Below are positions 35,625-43,065 of a DNA stretch of 64,000 nt, one piece after another. A program made the translations under genes and the position numbers. Positions within the stretch are counted from its first letter, which is position 1. Each line of letters begins with the position of its first letter. The notes under the pieces were generated by a model that ran no database searches, was not told the DNA's origin, and saw nothing but the letters and a program-made list of their open reading frames with translations. The DNA is taken from assembly GCA_947253875.1 (NCBI GenBank), contig CAMYAM010000002.1, positions 1 through 64,000 on the forward strand, written 5' to 3'. The DNA comes from an uncultured Fastidiosipila sp. Its GTDB lineage: Bacteria; Bacillota; Clostridia; Saccharofermentanales; Fastidiosipilaceae.

Positions 35625-38129
35625 TTAGATGAGATCTTGGTCCTCATCTTTGTTTCTTAATTTGTAAATAGCTATTGCCAACGCAATTAAAGCTGTTGCA
35701 GCAATGAAGCTGGATTGTGCTCCTGTTTTTCCTACATTTGTCTTTGATTCAGTCTTGTTTGTGCTTGTTGACTTAGCTGTATTTGTTGTAGCAGTTGTGT
35801 CATTAGCACTTGTTGATGTAGAAGTTGAGCTGCTTGATTCTGTGGTTTTACCAGTTCCATCACTATCTGAACCTTGGTCTGGAGCCGGAGTTGGTTTTGG
35901 CTGTGGCTCTGGTGTTGGTTCAGGTTGAGGTTGTGGTTCAGGTGTAGGTTCAGGAGTAGGCTCTGGAAGCTCAGGTTGTTTGCCCTTAATAGCAATTAAA
36001 TACCCACTATCTAATGAGAAGTATACAACACCATCTTCACCCATAAATACAGAGTTTCTAGTATATTGACGAAGATTTTGTTCTGGTTGATATACCACTG
36101 TAGGATCTTCATTTTCAGTCTTTTCAGCATTATCAATGAATCCATACAATATACCGTCATTATTGTTTACTGTGAAGAATACGTAAGCATCTTTACCATG
36201 TTTTACCAAGAGTGGAGAACCAGTTACTGTAGAATATTTCTTGTTCACATTAATTTCTCTGATAAAGGAACCGTCTTTAGTATTGAAGACCTTAACCTTA
36301 GCTTTATCAGTTCCAAGGTAAAGTCTATCATCATTAATTACGGGAGTAGATACAGATCTTTCGCCAAAATCTACAGTGTATTTTTCGGTAATTTTACCTT
36401 CTGAAGACACTGTAAATTTGATTAGTTTTCCTGAACCAGTGGTTACATAATATTCATCATTGTAACGAACCACAGTTGAGCGAATTTCAGCATCAGTCTT
36501 GTGCTGATCTAACATTTCACCAGTATTTACATCAAATACCATTATTCCTTGAGCGTCACTGCCAGTGATAAAGTAATTGCCTGAGATAATACCACCTGAG
36601 AAATAGAATCCACCAATGATATCTTTTTTCCAGATAACTTCACCGGTATTAGCGTTCAAGGCTACCAATGGAGCAGGATTATCTTTCTTATTACTGAAGT
36701 GAAGTCCAGAATAAATTAACTTTCCGTCAACATATGTCAAAGGAGTTTGAGATTGTAAGTTTTTATTACCTGCATCGTATATCCATGAACCAGGAATTTC
36801 ATCAAAACTTTTTTGATCTTTCCAAAGGCTGTATGGGAAAGAAACAACTTTTCCTGAATCTAATGGGAGAAAAATTCTTCCCTCAGCATAGAGAGGTGTT
36901 GTAGTAGCATAGCCTAAACCATTTGGTAAATCCAAAGTTCTTAGGATATTACCACTATGTGGATCTATTGCAAGCAGTTGACCAGCCTGACCCTTGTCGA
37001 TAACAAAGACATATTCATTATTGACAAAAATTCCTTGACCAGGAGCTTTAGGGAATCTAGCGCCTGCATCAGCAAATTTTTGAGCGAATAATTGCTCAAC
37101 ACTGTCTGCTAATAGAGGAGAATTTGCTGCAGATTTTCTAGCAGCATTATTGTCTGAATTACCACGGAAGCTTGGCCAGCTAGAAGGCAGTTTATCGAAT
37201 TCTACATTTTCTACAGGTTTGTTTGGTTTAGTAGAAGGATCTTCAATAACAAAATTAATACTGATTTCATCACCAGGTTTAACCTCAGTTGCTAAACCTT
37301 TCTCTGGTTTTTTACCGTTAAGAGTTATAACCCAACCTATTGTTTTCTTACCTTCAACAGAGGTATCTTTTGAGACGCCTGAAATAGCGGTAATAAATGC
37401 AGTCTCAAGATTATGGACACCATTTATAGCAATTCCATTTTGTTTATCATTCTTGATAGCATAAGTTATTAAAGAGCTGAAAATAGTATCGCCTTCGTTA
37501 TATTCGATTACTGATTTGTTGTCCTTGTCAAGATATGGTCCTTCCCAAGCAGCTCCTTGAGCCTTGGTTACAGCATCATTACGAATTTCTACAGTAGTAG
37601 TTTCTGCTACATCATCATCTTCAAGCGAAGGCATTTTCATGTAGTCTACAACATAGAATAAACGAATTTTATCTCCAGCTGCTAAAGTGTAGCTTGATAT
37701 GCCTACATTAGCAGATTCACCGTTGACGTTGTACATCCAGCCAGAGTTTTTCCCTGCATCAAATTGGTTAAGGTTATTAACACCCTTAATGTATACGCCA
37801 TATTGAGACTCTCCAGCATCATAAGGTATACTATTTTCATCCAAGTAAGTTTTTACTACGTCCCAAGCAGAGCTTCCTTCCTTTACAGAAATTTTCTCGG
37901 ATTTTGCTAAATAGCCGGATTCTGGAACTTTCTTTAGAACATCTTCAGAAATAGAATCTTTGTTTCTAAGGATATCTCTGAAGTCAATACTTAACTCTGC
38001 TTCGATAGTGCTTTGTTTTTCTGTAGTTTCAGCCACCAAACCTTGAGGCATAACTGCAGTGAAACTAAGGAGCAGAACTAACAATAAATTTAGCAGCTTA
38101 ATGCTACTTCTTTTGTTTTGCTTTTGCAT
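35625..38129 (-). CDS. Surface protein: two DUF4430 domains plus PQQ-type beta-propeller
   Basis: 834 residues. A signal peptide covers residues 1-33. A first DUF4430 (transcobalamin-like) domain spans about 40-165, with FDAGKNSGWMYNVNG. A second, diverged one spans about 180-300, with TIGWVITLNG. A PQQ/quinoprotein-type beta-propeller spans about 310-710. It contains repeated blade-like phrases such as LLAIDPHSGNIL, LVALNANTGEVIWK and IMVFDVNTGEML. A PEPTPEPQ-type wall-spanning linker, a Ser/Thr-rich stretch, a C-terminal hydrophobic helix and a charged tail follow. VGKTGAQSS before the helix could be a non-canonical sortase-like motif. The ribosome binding site is a tandem AAAGGAAAG repeat. 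I infer B12 or corrinoid capture at the cell surface. Confidence 0.85.
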   Translation of the reverse strand: MQKQNKRSSIKLLNLLLVLLLSFTAVMPQGLVAETTEKQSTIEAELSIDFRDILRNKDSISEDVLKKVPESGYLAKSEKISVKEGSSAWDVVKTYLDENSIPYDAGESQYGVYIKGVNNLNQFDAGKNSGWMYNVNGESANVGISSYTLAAGDKIRLFYVVDYMKMPSLEDDDVAETTTVEIRNDAVTKAQGAAWEGPYLDKDNKSVIEYNEGDTIFSSLITYAIKNDKQNGIAINGVHNLETAFITAISGVSKDTSVEGKKTIGWVITLNGKKPEKGLATEVKPGDEISINFVIEDPSTKPNKPVENVEFDKLPSSWPSFRGNSDNNAARKSAANSPLLADSVEQLFAQKFADAGARFPKAPGQGIFVNNEYVFVIDKGQAGQLLAIDPHSGNILRTLDLPNGLGYATTTPLYAEGRIFLPLDSGKVVSFPYSLWKDQKSFDEIPGSWIYDAGNKNLQSQTPLTYVDGKLIYSGLHFSNKKDNPAPLVALNANTGEVIWKKDIIGGFYFSGGIISGNYFITGSDAQGIMVFDVNTGEMLDQHKTDAEIRSTVVRYNDEYYVTTGSGKLIKFTVSSEGKITEKYTVDFGERSVSTPVINDDRLYLGTDKAKVKVFNTKDGSFIREINVNKKYSTVTGSPLLVKHGKDAYVFFTVNNNDGILYGFIDNAEKTENEDPTVVYQPEQNLRQYTRNSVFMGEDGVVYFSLDSGYLIAIKGKQPELPEPTPEPTPEPQPQPEPTPEPQPKPTPAPDQGSDSDGTGKTTESSSSTSTSTSANDTTATTNTAKSTSTNKTESKTNVGKTGAQSSFIAATALIALAIAIYKLRNKDEDQDLI

Positions 38130-38132
38130 AAA

Positions 38133-38164
38133 CTTTCCTTTCTTTCCTTTCTTTCCTTTCTTTC
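38133..38164 (-). repeat. 9-bp tandem repeat forming multiple Shine-Dalgarno sites
   Basis: Three and a half copies of CTTTCCTTT on the plus strand read AAAGGAAAG on the coding strand, directly before the ATG at 38129. The copy nearest the start has a spacing of about 6 nt to the ATG. Copy number could change by slipped-strand mispairing without altering the protein. Confidence 0.85.
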
Positions 38165-38174
38165 TATAAGAAAA

Positions 38175-38216
38175 CTTTCAAACTTAACCTAGTTGCTGAA
38201 GCAATTAATTTGAAAG
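38175..38216 (-). other. Intercistronic stem-loop between the two DUF4430 genes
   Basis: CTTTCAAA (38175-38182) pairs with TTTGAAAG (38209-38216). It encloses a second small hairpin, GTTGC-TGAA-GCAAT (about 38192-38205). There is no T tract on the minus strand. A processing or stabilising element fits better than a full terminator. Confidence 0.45.
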
Positions 38217-38322
38217 AGGGTCGTAATCTAATTTTGCGCATTATAGATATGTGTTACTAATTAAATAGGTTAAAAATCTCGTTACTTAAAACCACCAGAA
38301 TCTAATTTATCTAGTATTAGTT

Positions 38323-39270
38323 TTATTTTGTGTAATCAACTGTGTAGAAAAGGAGGATACTATCTCCATCTTTCAGCTTATAACTACCAACTCCATAATT
38401 AGGTAGGACACCATTAACTTTGTACATCCAGCCGGAATTTTTGCCTGCATCAAATTCATAAATATTATTAATTCCAGCTATATATGCCCCGAATTGATGG
38501 TCTTGAATATCGTAGTGAATATTATTCTTATTTAGATAATCTTTTAAAACTTCAAGAACGGTAGTGCCTTCTTTAACTTCGACATTGTAACCATTGGCAA
38601 GGTAACCACTTTCTGGAACTAACAGTTTTTGTTGATGTTCTGGAAGAGCGTTAGGATTAGTTTTTAAGGATTGTAAACTTATAGTCAAGCTGACAGATAT
38701 AGTTTCTTTCTTAGTAGTTGGTGCGGTAGTTGAAGTTGTTGGTACTGGAGTAGGGGTAGGTTTTGCTGTAGTCCTTTGAGTAGCCCTTGAGGTAATTCTT
38801 TGAGTAGCTTTTGTTGTGGCTGTCTTTTGGGTTTGTGCTTGTGTCTTGATTGCTGCTGTCGTTTTTGCAGGCTTATTAGTCTGAATTTGTTTGCCAGTCT
38901 CTTGATTATTTTTGTTCGCTAAATTAACACTTTTTGTAGTTGTTGACTTGGTAGAATTTTTCGAATTACCTTGAGCTTTGTTCGAAGTACTTGAACTGGA
39001 TTGACTAGCTTGATTTTTAGAAGTTTTAAGAGCTAATTCGCTATTTTTTTTCTTATTATCTTTGTCATTTTTCTTAGAATCTTCGGTTTTACTTATTGAA
39101 GTAACGTTAGAATTTAACAACGTAGCCGTAGTTGACTCAGTGACTTCTCTCTCTCGATTACATGCAACTGATAAAGTTAAAGGCAAGGTCAATAAAAGCG
39201 CCAGAACTCTCTTGTTTAGGTTACGCTTTTTACTATTGTTATTAAAATTAAAAAAGATATTTTTTAGCAT
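38323..39270 (-). CDS. DUF4430 lipoprotein, predicted cobalamin-binding
   Basis: The predicted start is ATG at 39270, because GGAGG lies 7 nt upstream. A longer frame to 39291 would place that site inside the gene. The product is 315 residues. A signal peptide ends in the lipobox LSVAC near residue 36. A Thr/Lys/Gln-rich spacer fills about 40-195. One C-terminal DUF4430 domain covers about 200-315, with VPESGYLANGYNVEVKEGT and FDAGKNSGWMYKVNG. The domain is strongly similar to the first DUF4430 of the next gene, which indicates duplication. It is the first gene after the cobalamin riboswitch. Membrane-anchored hand-off of B12 to the ECF transporter is inferred. Confidence 0.85.
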   Translation of the reverse strand: MLKNIFFNFNNNSKKRNLNKRVLALLLTLPLTLSVACNREREVTESTTATLLNSNVTSISKTEDSKKNDKDNKKKNSELALKTSKNQASQSSSSTSNKAQGNSKNSTKSTTTKSVNLANKNNQETGKQIQTNKPAKTTAAIKTQAQTQKTATTKATQRITSRATQRTTAKPTPTPVPTTSTTAPTTKKETISVSLTISLQSLKTNPNALPEHQQKLLVPESGYLANGYNVEVKEGTTVLEVLKDYLNKNNIHYDIQDHQFGAYIAGINNIYEFDAGKNSGWMYKVNGVLPNYGVGSYKLKDGDSILLFYTVDYTK

Positions 39271-39488
39271 AAAAAAACCTCCAACAAACATTTTCGGCTT
39301 GGGGAAGGTTGAAGATTATTTTTGTATTACTTTTATTAATAGTTCTAAAAAGCAGTTCTTACCGAGCTTGTAGAGATTATTGAAACTATTTGAGGTTATC
39401 AAACTATCACATTTGTCTTTTTGTAAAGTAATTACCAAGATGATCTTTATTGCGTACTTTCCCACCGAAAGAAATACCAACAGACTAG

Positions 39489-39646
39489 AGGCAGGTCTCC
39501 TGACTTCATGAATAAAATCTATGTCCTTCCCATCTCAATTAAGACAGTGGCTCTCATAGAAATAACACTTCACAGTAGCGGGGGCTGTTACAGATTTTAA
39601 CTGTATTCCCTATTATCCTAATTCCGTAAGAATTAGGCACCTAAAG
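39489..39646 (-). ncRNA. Cobalamin (B12) riboswitch
   Basis: Read on the minus strand, all main conserved blocks occur in order: TTAGGTGCC, AATAGGGAAT, AGCCCCCGCTACTGTGA, GAGCCACTG, GATGGGAAGG and finally GTCAGGAGACCTGCC (39489-39503). This is the AdoCbl-class architecture. It leads the DUF4430/ECF operon. The 200 nt between it and the first ATG must hold the expression platform. I see no strong T-tailed hairpin there, so control could act on translation or on an unclear terminator. Confidence 0.96.
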
Positions 39647-39661
39647 CCTAGTAATGATTTG

Positions 39662-39689
39662 ATTTTAGCAGAAGAGGTGATTTTTGCAA
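39662..39689 (-). promoter_or_regulatory. Promoter of the riboswitch-led B12 operon
   Basis: On the minus strand, TTGCAA (39684-39689), 16 bp, then TAAAAT (39662-39667) preceded by TG as an extended -10. It lies just upstream of the riboswitch 5' end. Confidence 0.6.
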
Positions 39690-39757
39690 GAAATATTTAG
39701 AAGTTAATAAGGACTAGTTAAAACAATTATTAAAAATAAATATGCAATATAAATAAA

Positions 39758-39801
39758 AATTGACCTCAGAACAACTTTAATAAGCAATTCCAAGGCCAAT
39801 T
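39758..39801 (-). terminator. Terminator after the 71-residue membrane protein gene
   Basis: On the minus strand AATTGGCCT and AGGTCAATT (one G-T pair) form a 9-bp stem with a 26-nt loop, followed by TTTATTTAT. It lies 20 bp past the stop codon at 39821. Confidence 0.6.
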
Positions 39802-39820
39802 ATATTATGTTTTCTTAAAA

Positions 39821-40036
39821 TTATTTTTCGTCTTTAAAAGTATCGTCCTCGTCGTATTTACTTTGATTTTTCTTATCAATAACTTTTTTCAAGAGAAATA
39901 CCACAATAGCGATCAAAATTAGTAAAACAGCGACGACTAATAAGTGTGCGCTTTCTCCAGTTGCAGAAATATTGATGATATTTGTAAAAATATTTAGTCC
40001 AGTAGTTAATAAAATTAATAATGCGTTAGCTAACAT
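39821..40036 (-). CDS. 71-residue two-helix membrane protein of unknown function
   Basis: The small gene is supported by a strong AAAGGAGAATTGCT before the ATG and a terminator behind it. Residues 1-20 are hydrophobic, then NISATGESA, a long TM helix (about 31-50), then a Lys-rich and acidic tail. The ATGES-TM-KK order recalls sortase sorting signals, but there is almost no mature protein between the two hydrophobic parts. A holin-like or small regulatory membrane protein is an alternative. No family recognised. Confidence 0.6.
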   Translation of the reverse strand: MLANALLILLTTGLNIFTNIINISATGESAHLLVVAVLLILIAIVVFLLKKVIDKKNQSKYDEDDTFKDEK

Positions 40037-40144
40037 AGCAATTCTCCTTTAATAATTCATTTCATCTATTTTCTCTTTTTGTGAGTAGAAAATAACATAC
40101 TCACGCCAAAATTTTAACAAATTGTGAATGAAAAGTAAACTAGC

Positions 40145-40201
40145 GAGCTTTTATGTGGGTGACCTTAAACATCTTGACCCGGATCAACACCCATAAAGCT
40201 C
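40145..40201 (-). other. Structured 3' element after the alpha-amylase gene
   Basis: On the minus strand, GAGCTTTATGGGTG and CACCCACATAAAAGCTC can form a long imperfect stem. An inner hairpin, TTGATCCGGGTCAA, sits in its loop. It starts 7 bp past the amylase stop codon. There is no T tract after it, so it is a weak terminator candidate or an mRNA-stability element. Confidence 0.5.
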
Positions 40202-40207
40202 ATTTAA

Positions 40208-41713
40208 CTATCTCTCATCCAAGCTCTTTAGCTCAGTATCTTTGTCTTCAGAATCTGCAGAGATTTTACTAATCCAGCAAGAAACGCTACCAGCTTTAAC
40301 AGGGAAGGAACCGTGACCATCTTCATTCAAGATTACTTCAAAGCCTGAATTACGATCTAAATAATCAACAAACTTGCAACCAGCGTGCTCAGGGCCGAAG
40401 TCCATTTCAATATCTGTTTGAGAATGCATAGATACAGTTACAGCCAATAATCCATTATGTCCATTCTCAGGATCACCCATTCTTGCCCAACCAATAGCCT
40501 GCTCTTCTTGGAAAAAGTCTCTTTGTTCGCCATAAGCATAATTAGCTCTGACCTCGAGTAACCTATTAATATCGTAGGCAAGGCCCTCTTGAGGATAGTC
40601 GCCGTTTTGAATTCCGTAGTAATCTCCTGCGAATACACATGGATATCCAGCTTCTCTCAACAAGATCAAGGCATAAGCCCTTTCTTTGAAATGTCTTCCA
40701 ATCCAAGATTCTAGTGACTGTCCAGGTTGACTATCATGATTATCTACAAAAGTAACAGCTTCCATTGGATGATGCTGAACAACTGTGTTATCAAAGATTG
40801 TGCGAAGATCATAGCCTTCATCATTTGCAGCCGCGAATAGGTTAAAGTGTAGAGGTACATCGAATACATCAATTTGATAGTTAGTACGCTCAAGAAATTC
40901 AGATAAATTAGCAAGATTCGACTCCCAATATTCAGCAAAAAGATAGAAATCAGGATAGTTTTCACTTATATAAGTTGAATACATATTTAAGAATTGATCG
41001 TCAATGTGTTTGACTGCATCTAGTCGGAAGCCATCAGGATTAGTTTCGTTAATAAACCAATCTGTCCATTTCAATAACTCTTCACGAACTTCTGGATTGG
41101 CATGGTCAATGTCAGCATTCATGAGATAGTCGAAGTTCCCATGTTCTCCGGAAACACCATATGACCAACCTTTGTTTTCACCATCAATTCTGAAAACACC
41201 AGTTTTATCTTCCAAGCTGTCGTAATCTACTCCGCTAAAGTGAGTATAATTCCATTTGAAATCAGAATATTTATTATCACGTCCAGGGAAGTTAAAACCT
41301 GTCCAAGCCTCGATTTCGTGACTTTCGCTAATTTCATCAATTCTGTTGTTTTGGTCTACTTCTGTGGCATAGAAATGTTCAGTATAGTCTGCTCCAGCTT
41401 TGTGGTTCAGGACAACATCCATATATGCAAGGATATTCTCCTCATGCAAAGCATCGATTAAAGTAAGAAGTTCTTCTTTAGTACCATATTTAGTTCTAAT
41501 GCTGCCTTTTTGCTCAAATTCTCCCAAGTCATAAAGGTCGTAAGTACCATACCCTACATCATTTGTACCGGTACCTTTAAACACTGGTGGAAGCCAGATT
41601 GAGTCAAAACCCAATTGTTTCATTTCCTTAGCTTTTGCAGTTAAGTCCTTATAGAAATTTCCATTATCTTCCATGTACCATTCGAAAGACTGGAACATTA
41701 CTCCGTTGCGCAT
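40208..41713 (-). CDS. Cytoplasmic alpha-amylase (GH13)
   Basis: It hydrolyses alpha-1,4-glucans in the cytoplasm. The start at 41713 (MRNGVMFQSFEWY) is preferred. The reading frame extends to 41812, but AAAAGGGGT lies just upstream of 41713, matching family N-termini. GH13 regions are clear: DVVLNHKAG (region I), GFRLDAVKH (region II, catalytic Asp), LFAEYWES (region III, catalytic Glu) and FVDNHDSQPG (region IV). It has 501 residues and no signal peptide, so it fits the cytoplasmic GH13_5 type that degrades glycogen or imported maltodextrins. It appears monocistronic. Confidence 0.94.
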   Translation of the reverse strand: MRNGVMFQSFEWYMEDNGNFYKDLTAKAKEMKQLGFDSIWLPPVFKGTGTNDVGYGTYDLYDLGEFEQKGSIRTKYGTKEELLTLIDALHEENILAYMDVVLNHKAGADYTEHFYATEVDQNNRIDEISESHEIEAWTGFNFPGRDNKYSDFKWNYTHFSGVDYDSLEDKTGVFRIDGENKGWSYGVSGEHGNFDYLMNADIDHANPEVREELLKWTDWFINETNPDGFRLDAVKHIDDQFLNMYSTYISENYPDFYLFAEYWESNLANLSEFLERTNYQIDVFDVPLHFNLFAAANDEGYDLRTIFDNTVVQHHPMEAVTFVDNHDSQPGQSLESWIGRHFKERAYALILLREAGYPCVFAGDYYGIQNGDYPQEGLAYDINRLLEVRANYAYGEQRDFFQEEQAIGWARMGDPENGHNGLLAVTVSMHSQTDIEMDFGPEHAGCKFVDYLDRNSGFEVILNEDGHGSFPVKAGSVSCWISKISADSEDKDTELKSLDER

Positions 41714-41792
41714 ATTTTTTACCCCTTTTGTTATACTTTGATAATAAATCACGATAAATTTTAATTTATAATTGATTTGAATATATAGCGTG

Positions 41793-41811
41793 TGTGTAAA
41801 TTTTTTACACA
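41793..41811. promoter_or_regulatory. Candidate operator between amylase and yhaO-like genes
   Basis: TGTGTAAA and TTTACACA are perfect 8-bp inverted arms with a 3-bp spacer, in the 146-bp divergent intergenic region. It could control either gene. The cognate regulator is not in this window. Confidence 0.5.
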
Positions 41812-41859
41812 AAAGATAATAACAGATTTTGGGAAGAAAGTAGGAATAGGGTTGAAATC

Positions 41860-43059
41860 ATGAGGATTTTATCTGCAGCAGATTTACATTTAGGTGCTGG
41901 TATTACTGCCAAAATGCGTAGTAATAGATTTCTCGTGTTCCATAGAATTCTTAAAATAGTTAAAGAAGAGAATGTAGATGTTCTCTTAATAAGTGGAGAT
42001 TTTTTGGAGCAAGACAGAATAAGCTCTGCGGAAGTTAGAGAAGTTATTAGAGAATTATCTGAATTAGAAACTCAAGTTTTTATAAGTCCTGGGAATCATG
42101 ATCCTTATACAATTGTATCTAAGTATGCTGAATTTACTTGGCCCAAGAATGTTAAAGTTTTCCGAGACCCTGAAACGGTAGTTTTGGAGGAGTTATCTAC
42201 AACTGTAACTGGAGCAGGTTTCAAAAACATTTATGAAAGAGAGAGCCTTTTTCCTAAGTGTATAGAGGTGTTTAAGCAAACGATTCAAGATTTGGATCAA
42301 GTGAGTAATGCTGAAGAGCCTAATTTATACAGAGACTATTTACATTTAGCAAGTTTTCATGGAGAAGTTGAGCGCAATAGCTTGTACAATCCAATTAATA
42401 AAGCTGATATAGCAAGGTCAGATTTTGCTTATGTTGCCTTGGGACATATACACAAAGGTGATCTTGAATTAAAACGTTCGGGAAATACATATTATGCCCA
42501 GACAGGAACATCTGAGCCACTAGATATGGGAGATAGTGGCGTTAGAGGTGTATATCTTTTGGACTTTGCGGTGGATAATAGTCTCAGATCCGTCCAATAT
42601 ATTTCTACGGCTAGAACTGTATATATTAATTTGTTATTGGATTTTTATAATTTGAATTCTTATCAATTTATTATTGAGCAATTAAAGTTAGAGCTTGAAG
42701 AACAATTAGATATATATAGAACAGATATTGAATCTTTATCCAAGGGTTTGAATGGTAAATATAATTTTACTCAAGATTTCATTTTTAATATAAGGATTGT
42801 TGGCACCAGGTCAGAAGATTTTCACTTGGATAAATTAATGTTAAAGAATTTACTTGATGAATTAGGTATTGCTTATGAGAAGCTTAGTATAGAGCTTGGA
42901 ATCAGTTTTGATATAGAGAAAATTAGTGCTGAGAATTCACTTAGAGGACTTTATACAAGAAAAATTTTGCATGAAATTAGCGTAGCTGATGAGAGTGAGA
43001 AGGAGATTTTGCGAGAAGCTTTGCAGCTCGGACTAGAGAGTTTTGGTAGTAGCAGGTAA
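41860..43059 (+). CDS. YhaO/SbcD-like metallophosphoesterase nuclease
   Basis: This is a predicted DNA repair nuclease of the Mre11/SbcD superfamily. Metal-binding motifs are visible: ADLHLG (Asp8, His10), SGDFLEQD, PGNHDPY, and the later SFHGE and LGHIHKG. The length of 399 matches YhaO. It is followed after 6 bp by the SMC-like ATPase YhaN, the normal partner. A short SD (GGGTTGAAATC region) precedes the ATG. DNA-end processing is family knowledge. Confidence 0.87.
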   Translation: MRILSAADLHLGAGITAKMRSNRFLVFHRILKIVKEENVDVLLISGDFLEQDRISSAEVREVIRELSELETQVFISPGNHDPYTIVSKYAEFTWPKNVKVFRDPETVVLEELSTTVTGAGFKNIYERESLFPKCIEVFKQTIQDLDQVSNAEEPNLYRDYLHLASFHGEVERNSLYNPINKADIARSDFAYVALGHIHKGDLELKRSGNTYYAQTGTSEPLDMGDSGVRGVYLLDFAVDNSLRSVQYISTARTVYINLLLDFYNLNSYQFIIEQLKLELEEQLDIYRTDIESLSKGLNGKYNFTQDFIFNIRIVGTRSEDFHLDKLMLKNLLDELGIAYEKLSIELGISFDIEKISAENSLRGLYTRKILHEISVADESEKEILREALQLGLESFGSSR

Positions 43060-43065
43060 TAGCAT

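Noticed and set aside
35704..35995. Open frames over the Pro/Glu and Ser/Thr linker of the propeller protein
   Set aside because: They are low-complexity shadows of the PEPTPEPQ-type linker on both strands.
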